Positions 1 to 4,946 of a stretch of DNA of 8,160 bases are shown here, in pieces. The DNA lies in contig JACCWY010000048.1 of the NCBI GenBank assembly GCA_013697395.1, positions 1 through 8,160 on the forward strand, written 5' to 3'. Source of the stretch: Chloroflexota bacterium (GTDB lineage: Bacteria; Chloroflexota; Limnocylindria; QHBO01). The position numbers and the translations under genes are program-made. Under the pieces are notes generated by a model that did no database searches, was not told the DNA's origin, and worked only from the letters and a program-made list of their open reading frames with translations. Numbering within the stretch: the first letter of the stretch is position 1; each line of letters starts with the position of its first letter.

Positions 1-95
1 TGGGAGACATGACCCGCGGTCTCGACGTCTACGAGCTCGATGATCCCGAGCTGCTCCTGAAGCTGAAGGTGAATACGAAGAAGCTCCTGCCCTGA
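1..95 (+). CDS. C-terminal end of an unrecognised protein (partial)
   Basis: An open frame enters from the left edge (first full codon at base 3) and stops at TGA 93-95. The visible tail has about 30 residues and ends in DPELLLKLKVNTKKLLP, a charged, probably helical stretch. An ATG at 9-11 would leave only a 2-nt gap after GGAG, so this is more likely the end of a longer gene than a 28-residue peptide. A strong stem-loop starts 8 nt after the stop, which supports this being a real gene end. I do not recognise the family and assign no function. Confidence 0.6.
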   Translation, partial: GDMTRGLDVYELDDPELLLKLKVNTKKLLP

Positions 96-102
96 GGACG
101 GG

Positions 103-141
103 CCCGAGGCACGGCGCCGACCACGACTGCCGTGCCTCGGG
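103..141 (+). terminator. Stem-loop after the upstream gene
   Basis: Arms CCCGAGGCACGGC (103-115) and GCCGTGCCTCGGG (129-141) pair perfectly over 13 bp around a 13-nt loop, 8 nt after the upstream stop codon. No T-run follows, so if it terminates transcription it is not a classical intrinsic terminator. It could also protect the 3' end of the mRNA. Confidence 0.7.
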
Positions 142-240
142 GTATGGGTTCGGGGAACTTGTAACCGATATCGCCGGCTGGCCCAGGGCTCTCCTAGCGG
201 ATTCACCGCCAGAGCACTATCACTGCATCAAGGGCAGGTC

Positions 241-278
241 TCCTATCGGTCTTTCACCTGGTGCCGAACCTGATAGGA
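241..278. repeat. Short inverted repeat in the gene-poor stretch
   Basis: TCCTATC (241-247) and GATAGGA (272-278) are perfect inverted repeats. GGT (248-250) and ACC (268-270) can extend the stem with a one-base bulge. On the minus strand the structure spans the stop codon (243-245) of an open frame that runs in from about 400. That frame ends in KGINLLLAAQAAQPLPR followed by about 23 more residues, and looks like a possible gene remnant with a terminal hairpin. I cannot name the source and the plus strand is also open here, so no gene is called. Confidence 0.35.
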
Positions 279-411
279 AAGCGGCGCTGGGGACTCGGCA
301 GCATTCCGGGGCAGTGGCTGAGCGGCTTGCGCGGCAAGAAGGAGGTTGATCCCCTTCTCGATCGACTCGTGCGACAGCTTGATCCCAAGCGCGAGCCCCG
401 GCTGCCGGCGA

Positions 412-641
412 TGGACCGTGGTGCGGGTAGATGACGACGGAGCTTCGGTCCACGCCTCCGTTGACCCGTGGGGCGGGTCATCGAGCGGGCGACGCCTTTC
501 GGTGCCGGGTTGACCCGTGGGGCGGGTCAACGGAGGGCTAAGCCGGCGAAATGGCCGAGCTCCGTCGCGATATGACCCGTGGTGCGGGTCGATGACGACG
601 GAGCTCTGGTTCGGGCCTCCGTTGACCCGTGGGGCGGGTCA
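412..641. repeat. Cluster of five REP-like 19-bp palindromes
   Basis: The core TGACCCGTGGGGCGGGTCA is a 7-bp stem with a 5-nt loop. Identical copies lie at 462-480, 511-529 and 623-641. A copy with loop TGGTG lies at 573-591 and a degenerate one at 412-430. Start-to-start distances are 50, 49, 62 and 50 bp. The copies pair into a 69-bp unit (palindrome, 31 bp, palindrome) found at 412-480 and 573-641, matching at 61 of 69 positions by my count. An outer 14-bp inverted repeat, CCTCCGTTGACCCG (455-468) and CGGGTCAACGGAGG (523-536), frames two copies. The arrangement resembles bacterial interspersed mosaic elements (REP/BIME). Such elements can be spread by RAYT transposases, but none is seen in this window. 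Confidence 0.85.
557..606. repeat. Long imperfect hairpin centred on a palindrome copy
   Basis: The palindrome at 573-591 sits inside a larger fold. GAGCTCCGTCGCGATATGACCCG (557-579) pairs imperfectly with 585-606, which reads CGGGTCGATGACGACGGAGCTC reversed against it, around loop TGGTG. The outer parts GAGCTCCGTC and GACGGAGCTC are exact complements. Roughly 20 of 23 arm positions can pair. Such a fold can act as an RNA hairpin or as a cruciform transposition substrate. Confidence 0.6.
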
Positions 642-674
642 CAGCCGGCGCCGCGTTTGCGCTTCGGGCCCTGG

Positions 675-699
675 TCACAAGGCCGCGCGCAGCTAGCCC
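675..699 (-). pseudogene. Decayed 3' end of a vapC-like gene
   Basis: Bases 623-699 align without gaps to 2502-2578, which covers the palindrome plus the last codons of the intact vapC; 63 of 77 positions match by my count. Read on the minus strand, 675-698 gives Gly-stop-Leu-Arg-Ala-Ala-Leu-stop. The intact gene gives Gly-Glu-Leu-Arg-Ala-Ala-Leu-stop, so a GAG codon has become TAG. Similarity fades beyond 700. This is either the remnant of a second vapC or a duplicated vapC tail carried along with the palindrome. Confidence 0.55.
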
Positions 700-788
700 C
701 AGCGTACTACTGCCGGGCCGCCCCTCCGGTCGCCGCGAGCACTTGACCGGCGGCTGACAATCAGAGAATCGCGTGTGAGGCCCGAGCC

Positions 789-2378
789 TTGAGACCCCGA
801 TTCCCGCGCGGCATGACCGCTGTGCTCTGCCTGCTGCTGGTCGCCTGCACTGCGGAGTCCCCGTCGCCGTCCGCGTCCGTAGCGCCGTCCGCATCGGCCG
901 AGCCGCCTGCATCGCTGGAGGCCAGTGCGGAGCCGGCGCAGCCGAGCGCCTTCGCCGGCGCATGGACCGACGTCACCGCGGAGACCATCGGCGAGACGGC
1001 GGAGTGGACGAACCGGGTGGAGTTGTCCGACCTCGACGGCGACGGATGGATCGACATCCTGTTCGCCAACGGCGGGAACTACGACCACCCCGGCGATGAG
1101 GTCGCCAGCTGGGTCTTCCACAATAACGGCGACGGCACGTTCACAGACATGACCGAGGCGGTCCTGGGCGATCACGCGCTCATCACCCGCGCGATCAGGG
1201 TCGCGGACCTCGATGCCGATGGTGACGACGACATCCTGCTCGGCACGACCTACGGCAGCCAGACCCGGCTGCTCCTGAACGACGGCGCCGGGACCTGGGC
1301 GGACGCGACCGAGACGCATCTGCCGGCCGCCGAGCTCAGCCTGGGCGACCTGAAGCTCGGCGACGTCGACGCCGACCGCGACCTGGACATCGTGATCGCG
1401 AACTGGGGCGAAGGCGGACCCGTCAACGCGGGCGGGCGCGTCCAGCTGTGGCTGAACGGCGGGAATGCGGGATTCATCGACGTTACCGCCGAGCGCATGC
1501 CGGAGACGCTCATCGCCTTCAGTTGGGACATCGAGCTGGTCGACGTCGACAACGACTGGGACCTCGACGTCGCCACCTCCTGCAAGCTCTGCGACGGCAG
1601 CCATCTCTTCATGAACGACGGCACCGGCACCTTCACCGATGACACCGATGCCCGCATCCCCGCCTTCGGCAACAACTACGAGTTCGCGCCGATCGACCTC
1701 GACGGCGACGGCTTCCTGGACCTCGTCACGATCAACGACGGTGTCGACACCGGCCGCGGCCTGGCCGAGCACGTCTTCCGCAACGACGGCACCGGCACCT
1801 TCGAGGACATGACCGATGCCTGGTGGGGGCCTGATGCGAACACGGGCTGGGACGACAACGGCGTTGTGGCCCTCGACGTCGACTCGGACGGCGATGCCGA
1901 CTTCCTGGTCGGCTCGCTCGATGGTCCCGATCGGCTCCTGATCAACGACGGCTCCGGCGTCCTTTCCCTGGCCGATGACGTCTTCGACGCCGATCCGAGC
2001 GGTGGCTCGCTGAGCATGGCGCTGGCCGACTTCAACGGGGACGGCATTGTCGACGTCGTCGAGGCGCAGGGCGAGGTGCCCGGCCACGAGGACGAGCGGG
2101 TCTACTTCGGCAGCCCCGAGGTCCTCTCCCCCGACACCGCGCCGCCGATCATCCGCGGAGCCGTCGTCGGCTCATCGGTCCTCGCGCGCGTGCACGACAA
2201 CCGAACCCCGTACGCGCCGCACGACTGGCGGTCGATCATTGTCCGGACGTCGGCCGGCGACGTGCCGATGACCTGGTATGGCGAGCACCTGTTCTGGGCC
2301 GATCTCCCAGCGGGAACCTCCGCCATCGAGGTCTGCGCCACCGACGCCGCTGGCAGCGAGGCCTGCGCCGCGCCTTGA
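789..2378 (+). CDS. Secreted FG-GAP/VCBS beta-propeller lipoprotein
   Basis: The 529-residue product begins with a lipoprotein signal: basic n-region (RPRFPRG), hydrophobic TAVLCLLLVA, and lipobox LVAC with Cys20 as the lipidated residue. A Ser/Pro/Ala linker follows (21-56). Seven calcium-loop motifs of the form DxDxDGxxD start at residues 81, 140, 192, 252, 303, 363 and 414, each followed by strands ending in a W/L-x-N-D/G-G-x-G pattern. This is the signature of FG-GAP/VCBS repeats and suggests a seven-bladed propeller. About 80 C-terminal residues (448-529) look like a small Ig/Fn3-type beta domain. The TTG start at 789 is preferred over ATG 813 because GAGG (777-780) lies 8 nt upstream and the start supplies the basic n-region. 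The likely role is extracellular binding or adhesion at the membrane surface; the ligand is unknown. It is a monocistronic gene converging on the vapC operon. Confidence 0.88.
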   Translation: MRPRFPRGMTAVLCLLLVACTAESPSPSASVAPSASAEPPASLEASAEPAQPSAFAGAWTDVTAETIGETAEWTNRVELSDLDGDGWIDILFANGGNYDHPGDEVASWVFHNNGDGTFTDMTEAVLGDHALITRAIRVADLDADGDDDILLGTTYGSQTRLLLNDGAGTWADATETHLPAAELSLGDLKLGDVDADRDLDIVIANWGEGGPVNAGGRVQLWLNGGNAGFIDVTAERMPETLIAFSWDIELVDVDNDWDLDVATSCKLCDGSHLFMNDGTGTFTDDTDARIPAFGNNYEFAPIDLDGDGFLDLVTINDGVDTGRGLAEHVFRNDGTGTFEDMTDAWWGPDANTGWDDNGVVALDVDSDGDADFLVGSLDGPDRLLINDGSGVLSLADDVFDADPSGGSLSMALADFNGDGIVDVVEAQGEVPGHEDERVYFGSPEVLSPDTAPPIIRGAVVGSSVLARVHDNRTPYAPHDWRSIIVRTSAGDVPMTWYGEHLFWADLPAGTSAIEVCATDAAGSEACAAP

Positions 2379-2396
2379 CGCCTTGACACCCTTGGC

Positions 2397-2415
2397 CGAC
2401 CCGCACCTCGGGTGA
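2397..2415. repeat. Possible decayed palindrome copy
   Basis: CGACCCGCACCTCGGGTGA has the same geometry as the TGACCCG-N5-CGGGTCA repeat: the ACCCG/CGGGT stem is kept around a 5-nt loop, while the loop sequence is completely different. It matches 12 of 19 positions of the consensus. It lies 18 nt after the lipoprotein stop codon and could equally be an independent terminator hairpin. Confidence 0.35.
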
Positions 2416-2421
2416 CTCTTC

Positions 2422-2467
2422 CCGGAGAGGCAGCTCCGGAGCGAGGTCGCGACAGCAGGTTGTCGCG
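2422..2467. terminator. Tandem hairpins between convergent genes
   Basis: Two stem-loops lie in the gap between the lipoprotein gene and vapC, which converge. CCGGAG (2422-2427) pairs with CTCCGG (2434-2439) around 6 nt, and CGCGACA (2448-2454) pairs with TGTCGCG (2461-2467) around 6 nt. Neither has a T-run. Position suggests bidirectional transcription stop or 3'-end protection. Confidence 0.5.
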
Positions 2468-2501
2468 CCGGGACGCCTGTCACCACGGTCGCGTGCCCGG
2501 T

Positions 2502-2520
2502 TGACCCGTGGGGCGGGTCA
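2502..2520. repeat. Isolated copy of the 19-bp palindrome
   Basis: TGACCCGTGGGGCGGGTCA is identical to the core copies at 462, 511 and 623. It lies 33 nt beyond the vapC stop codon (vapC reads on the minus strand). Its left flank, GTGCCCGGT, matches the flank of the 511 copy with one change. Its right flank matches the flank of the 623 copy, so it is a mosaic of the others. It may serve as a 3' hairpin for vapC mRNA. Confidence 0.85.
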
Positions 2521-2553
2521 CCGCGCGCCGCGAGATGCCGCTTCGGGCTCTGA

Positions 2554-3063
2554 TCACAGGGCAGCGCGCAGCTCGCCCAGGTACACGGCCGCACCTTTCC
2601 AGTCGGCCCAGGACGGACCACTGGCGTAGGGCGCTGACGCCTCGGCCACCCCTGGATCCGCGCCGACGAGAATCGCCCGATCGCCCGCAGCCGAGGCGAG
2701 TTGCGCATCGGCGGTGAGAAGCGGCGCACCGACAGATTCAGCGAGGACTAGGTACGCGGCTTCATAGGCGGTGAGCCTGGATCGGCCCACCGCGTCGATC
2801 ACCGCCAGCACTCCCGGGCGGCCGACCTCGGCCGTCGTCATGCCCACCCGCTCCAGCTCGTAGACCGCCTCGACGATCGCGGCTGGCGGATATCGGTATT
2901 GGAGCGCCAGGACATTCACGACCTCGAGCCAGAAGAGTCCGGGCACCAGGATCGGCTCACCGGCGATGATCTGGTCACGGAGATGGTGCCGGACCACCTC
3001 GGCTCCCGGCTCCTCGCGCAGCAGCGTGAGCGCAGCCGATGCGTCGACGACGAGGCCGCTCAC
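2554..3063 (-). CDS. vapC: VapC-type PIN-domain ribonuclease toxin
   Basis: The 169-residue product is a PIN-domain nuclease, predicted to be a metal-dependent RNase toxin neutralised by the antitoxin encoded just upstream. Visible family marks are VVDASAALTLL with Asp7, FWLEVVN with Glu47, TAYEAAYLVLAE with Glu101, and LLTADAQLA with Asp119. These are the four acidic positions expected of the active site. The third is usually Asp (YDA) and here is Glu. At 169 residues it is longer than the usual 125-145 because of a tail after residue 130, rich in Ala and Gly and ending YLGELRAAL. The GTG start is set by the antitoxin stop: GTGA gives a 4-nt overlap and implies translational coupling. A duplicate of the last codons lies at 675-699. 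PIN assignment is firm; toxicity is inferred. Confidence 0.92.
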   Translation of the reverse strand: MSGLVVDASAALTLLREEPGAEVVRHHLRDQIIAGEPILVPGLFWLEVVNVLALQYRYPPAAIVEAVYELERVGMTTAEVGRPGVLAVIDAVGRSRLTAYEAAYLVLAESVGAPLLTADAQLASAAGDRAILVGADPGVAEASAPYASGPSWADWKGAAVYLGELRAAL

Positions 3064-3365
3064 TCGGCCACCTCGTGGCCGCGCAACCGCTCGTCCCGCA
3101 CCAGCTCCGCGGCAGCGGGCTGGTTCAGGGCGTCCGGATGCATCTCGGCCATGCGCACGGCGAACTCCTCGAGCCGATCCAGGGCGGCCAGCGCTCGCGC
3201 GGTTGCTGCCTCCGGCGATTCCTGCAGCCGCAGCGCGTCCTCGTACGGCACCAGGACCGCCAGCGGCCGTCGGTCACGCTCGACGACGATGTGCTCTCCC
3301 GCCGACGCGCGATCCAGCACCTCTCCCAGGCGACGCCTGAGCTCCATGGCCGAGATGGTTCTCAT
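3060..3365 (-). CDS. Phd/YefM-type antitoxin of the PIN toxin
   Basis: The 101-residue product starts MRTISAMELRRRLGEVLDRA and continues with HIVVERDRRPLAVLVPYEDA, the N-terminal DNA-binding fold of Phd/YefM antitoxins (about residues 1-50). The remaining half is acidic, Ala-rich and probably helical, as expected for the toxin-wrapping part. It precedes and overlaps the toxin gene by 4 nt. In this family the antitoxin represses its own operon alone or with the toxin, and a palindrome lies directly before the start codon (3368-3384). No good Shine-Dalgarno site is present; GATGAG ends 2 nt before the ATG. Confidence 0.92.
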   Translation of the reverse strand: MRTISAMELRRRLGEVLDRASAGEHIVVERDRRPLAVLVPYEDALRLQESPEAATARALAALDRLEEFAVRMAEMHPDALNQPAAAELVRDERLRGHEVAE

Positions 3366-3367
3366 AG

Positions 3368-3402
3368 CTCATCATGATGATGAGTTCATAGAGTCAGGTC
3401 AA
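3368..3402 (-). promoter_or_regulatory. Candidate promoter and operator of the vapBC-type operon
   Basis: On the minus strand TTGACC (3402-3397) is followed after 17 nt by CATCAT (3379-3374), a plausible -35/-10 pair; the -10 match is only 4 of 6. The palindrome CTCATCA-TGA-TGATGAG (3368-3384) covers the -10 and reaches to 2 nt before the start codon. This geometry suits autorepression. Transcription would start almost at the ATG, implying a leaderless or nearly leaderless mRNA. This is inferred from sequence alone. Confidence 0.4.
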
Positions 3403-3447
3403 CGAGTTGTCATGGGTCGAACCGTGGCCAACCCGTCGCCGCCGACG

Positions 3448-3474
3448 TATTTGTAACCGAGTCGGTTACGAATA
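3448..3474. promoter_or_regulatory. 27-bp palindrome between divergent toxin-antitoxin operons
   Basis: TATTTGTAACCGA (3448-3460) and TCGGTTACGAATA (3462-3474) are inverted repeats around a single G, with 12 of 13 positions complementary. It lies in the 204-bp region between the antitoxin gene (start 3365, minus strand) and the 83-residue gene (start 3570, plus strand). It could be an operator for one or both operons, or a bidirectional hairpin. The half-site TTGTAACCGA also occurs at 159-168. Confidence 0.6.
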
Positions 3475-3557
3475 GGGGGCCGATGGGTTCGGCAGCCCCG
3501 CTCCGTCCACGCACCACAGGGGCCCGCGTTCCAGCCAATCGGCTCATGGTGGCGCTG

Positions 3558-3563
3558 TACAGT
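3558..3563 (+). promoter_or_regulatory. Candidate -10 box for a leaderless start
   Basis: TACAGT, in the context GCTGTACAGT, ends 6 nt before the ATG at 3570. This is the spacing expected when transcription begins at the start codon itself. No Shine-Dalgarno site precedes the ATG and no clear -35 is seen 17 nt upstream. The call rests on the TAnnnT-N6-ATG arrangement only. Confidence 0.35.
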
Positions 3564-3569
3564 CTGAGC

Positions 3570-3821
3570 ATGACGCTGGCTCGTGATACTGCCCCGAAGG
3601 CACGGCGCATCCAGCTCGACGCCCTCCGTCGGCTCGACGGTCCAGCCCGTCTCGAGATCGCGTGCCAGATGAGTGATGAGGCACGACTGATCAGCAAGGC
3701 CGGCATTCGCCATCGGCATCCAGAGTGGACGAGTGAGCAGGTCCATCGGGCCCTCATGGAGCTCCTGCTCGGGCGGGAGACGGCGCAGAAGGCGCTCGGC
3801 CCTCGGGCAACACCGGCCTGA
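3570..3821 (+). CDS. Small helical partner protein of a nucleotidyltransferase
   Basis: The 83-residue product is basic and predicted all-helical, with no membrane segment. Residues 16-39 (LDALRRLDGPARLEIACQMS and the next few) form an amphipathic segment. Residues 45-66 (GIRHRHPEWTSEQVHRALME and LL) carry an R-H-P-x-W-[ST]-x-E-x-V motif that I recognise from small hypothetical proteins encoded beside nucleotidyltransferases. Its stop and the next start share TGATG, so the two are translationally coupled. By gene order it would be the antitoxin-like partner, but no DNA-binding domain is visible. The ATG at 3570 is chosen over the in-frame ATG at 3483 because homology-like sequence starts here and a -10 box lies just upstream; the longer form would add 29 low-quality residues across the intergenic region. 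Confidence 0.75.
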   Translation: MTLARDTAPKARRIQLDALRRLDGPARLEIACQMSDEARLISKAGIRHRHPEWTSEQVHRALMELLLGRETAQKALGPRATPA

Positions 3822-4381
3822 TGTCGCAGGGCGAGCTCCTCGCTCAAATCATCGGTCGGCTCGAAGGCTCGGGCATCCCGCACATGGTTGTCGGATCGTT
3901 CGCCAGCTCATTTCACGGCGAGCCGCGAACGACCCGGGACATCGACATCGTCATCGACCCGAGTGGGGAATCCCTCCGTCGCTTCGTCAGCTCGCTGCCC
4001 ACGTCGGACTTCTACGTGGACGCCGGCGCGGCAACAGAAGCCCTCGAACGCCGGACCTCGTTCAACGTCATCGAGATGGCGACCGGCTGGAAGGTCGATC
4101 TCCTCCTCCGCCGCGATCGCCCGTTCTCCCGCACCGAGTTTGAGCGGCGCATCCGCACCGAACTGCTCGGCACCGCCATTCGCATCGCCACCGCCGAGGA
4201 CACGATCATCGCCAAGCTCGAGTGGGCAACGGCCGGTGAGTCAGAGCGTCAGTTTCGCGACGTGACGTCCATCCTGGCCCTCAATCGCGACACGCTCGAC
4301 TACTCGTACATCGAGAAGTGGGTTGCCGCGCTGGATCTCGTCGACGCGTGGAAGCGTGTGCAGGCGTCCGACGACGGATGA
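3821..4381 (+). CDS. Nucleotidyltransferase, putative toxin of a two-gene module
   Basis: The 186-residue product has the DNA polymerase beta-like nucleotidyltransferase signature. VVGSFASSFHG gives Gly25-Ser26; RTTRDIDIVID gives the metal-binding pair Asp40 and Asp42; WKVDLLL gives the third acid, Asp93. The C-terminal helical half carries AEDTIIAKLEWA (about 127-138) and SERQFRDVTSIL, typical of AbiEii/MNT-like proteins. Family members transfer nucleotides to protein or tRNA, and several act as toxins (AbiEii, MenT) or as antitoxins (MntA of HEPN-MNT). No HEPN gene is present here, which favours an enzyme paired with the 83-residue protein. All catalytic residues are intact. Substrate and toxicity are unknown. 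Confidence 0.85.
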   Translation: MSQGELLAQIIGRLEGSGIPHMVVGSFASSFHGEPRTTRDIDIVIDPSGESLRRFVSSLPTSDFYVDAGAATEALERRTSFNVIEMATGWKVDLLLRRDRPFSRTEFERRIRTELLGTAIRIATAEDTIIAKLEWATAGESERQFRDVTSILALNRDTLDYSYIEKWVAALDLVDAWKRVQASDDG

Positions 4382-4436
4382 CCACCCAATCTGCTGGACT
4401 CATAGAGTGCAGGCCAAGGAGGCCGCGCCACAGCGG

Positions 4437-4946
4437 TCACGCTTTCGCCGAAGGTCGGTCGATCTCCTCTCGCAGCGCACCGAGGATCTCGAGCTCGACC
4501 CGATCCTTCGGGCGTCCCGCCGCGCGCTTCATGCGGATGAGGTCATCGAGCGAGGCAACGCGGACCACGAAGCCGCCCTCGAAGTCGGCCTCCTCGGCAT
4601 TCGCTTCGAGTTCCTCGTAGCCCGCCGTCCCGGACGGCGTACCGAGGATGTCCAGGTCGCCGCCGATGGTGGTAAGGGTGAAGTGATCGCCCCTTCGAAG
4701 GGTCTCGGCGTCGAGACGAAAGGGCAGATCCGGTGGCGCACCCCGCAACACCGCTCCCAGCTCGCGAAGCGCCGCGGCCAGGCGATCGAGATTGCCACGA
4801 TCGCGGGCGTAGCAGATGTCGACGTCGACGGTCAGGCTGGGCGAACCATGTGCCTTCGCCGCGAGGCCGCCGATGAGGACGTACTTGACGTCGTGGGCCT
4901 CCAGGCGCCCGAGCATCCGGACCGGGTCGAAGAGCCGTTCGGTCAT
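4437..4946 (-). CDS. AbiEii-like nucleotidyltransferase, putative toxin
   Basis: The 169-residue product is a second, diverged nucleotidyltransferase. YVLIGGLAAKAHGSPS holds Gly26-Gly27 in place of the usual Gly-Ser, VDVDI gives Asp41 and Asp43, and GGDLDILG supplies the third acid (Asp97 or Asp99). The tail has SLDDLIRMKRAAGRPKDRVE, a hallmark of AbiEii-type and related stand-alone nucleotidyltransferases. Its ATG overlaps the stop of the XRE gene by 4 nt (ATGA), forming a repressor-then-enzyme operon typical of type II or type IV toxin-antitoxin pairs. It converges on the 186-residue enzyme with only 55 bp between the stops and no strong terminator there. Enzyme family is secure; the toxin role is inferred from context. 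Confidence 0.85.
   Translation of the reverse strand: MTERLFDPVRMLGRLEAHDVKYVLIGGLAAKAHGSPSLTVDVDICYARDRGNLDRLAAALRELGAVLRGAPPDLPFRLDAETLRRGDHFTLTTIGGDLDILGTPSGTAGYEELEANAEEADFEGGFVVRVASLDDLIRMKRAAGRPKDRVELEILGALREEIDRPSAKA

Larger units (their letters stand above)
142..788. other. Gene-poor stretch with palindromic repeats and gene debris
   Basis: No frame in these roughly 650 bases has a convincing start, ribosome site and protein character. The open frames present are mostly arginine- and proline-rich translations of the palindromic repeats. The stretch holds an inverted repeat at 241-278, the palindrome cluster at 412-641, and a decayed vapC 3' end at 675-699. The ten bases TTGTAACCGA (159-168) recur as half of the palindrome at 3448-3474. 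GAGG at 777-780 serves the lipoprotein start at 789. Confidence 0.6.

Noticed and set aside
243..530. 95-codon minus-strand ORF
   Set aside because: Its first half is a translation of the palindromic repeats. The last 50 or so residues look protein-like, but the plus strand is also open here and no family is recognised, so it is only noted as a possible remnant.
412..641. Possible small CRISPR array (19-bp repeats with 30-43 bp between them)
   Set aside because: The repeat is too short, two of the intervals (431-461 and 592-622) are near-copies of each other rather than unique spacers, the loops vary between copies, and no cas gene is present.
743..769. Promoter TTGACC with GAGAAT before the lipoprotein gene
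   Set aside because: The spacer is only 15 bp and the predicted start would fall on the Shine-Dalgarno site, so I do not call it.
693..2087. Long open frame on the minus strand opposite the lipoprotein gene
   Set aside because: It is an antisense shadow of the DxDxDG repeats, rich in Val, Gly, Arg and Asp with no domain. The plus strand has a signal peptide and periodic calcium loops.
2172..2729. 185-codon minus-strand frame across the convergent gap
   Set aside because: It overlaps the ends of two well-supported genes and reads through the palindrome, giving only Arg/Pro-rich sequence.
159..3460. TTGTAACCGA at 159 and 3451 as attachment sites of a mobile element
   Set aside because: A shared 10-mer is expected by chance in 8 kb, there is no integrase or tRNA gene, and the sequence around the two copies differs.
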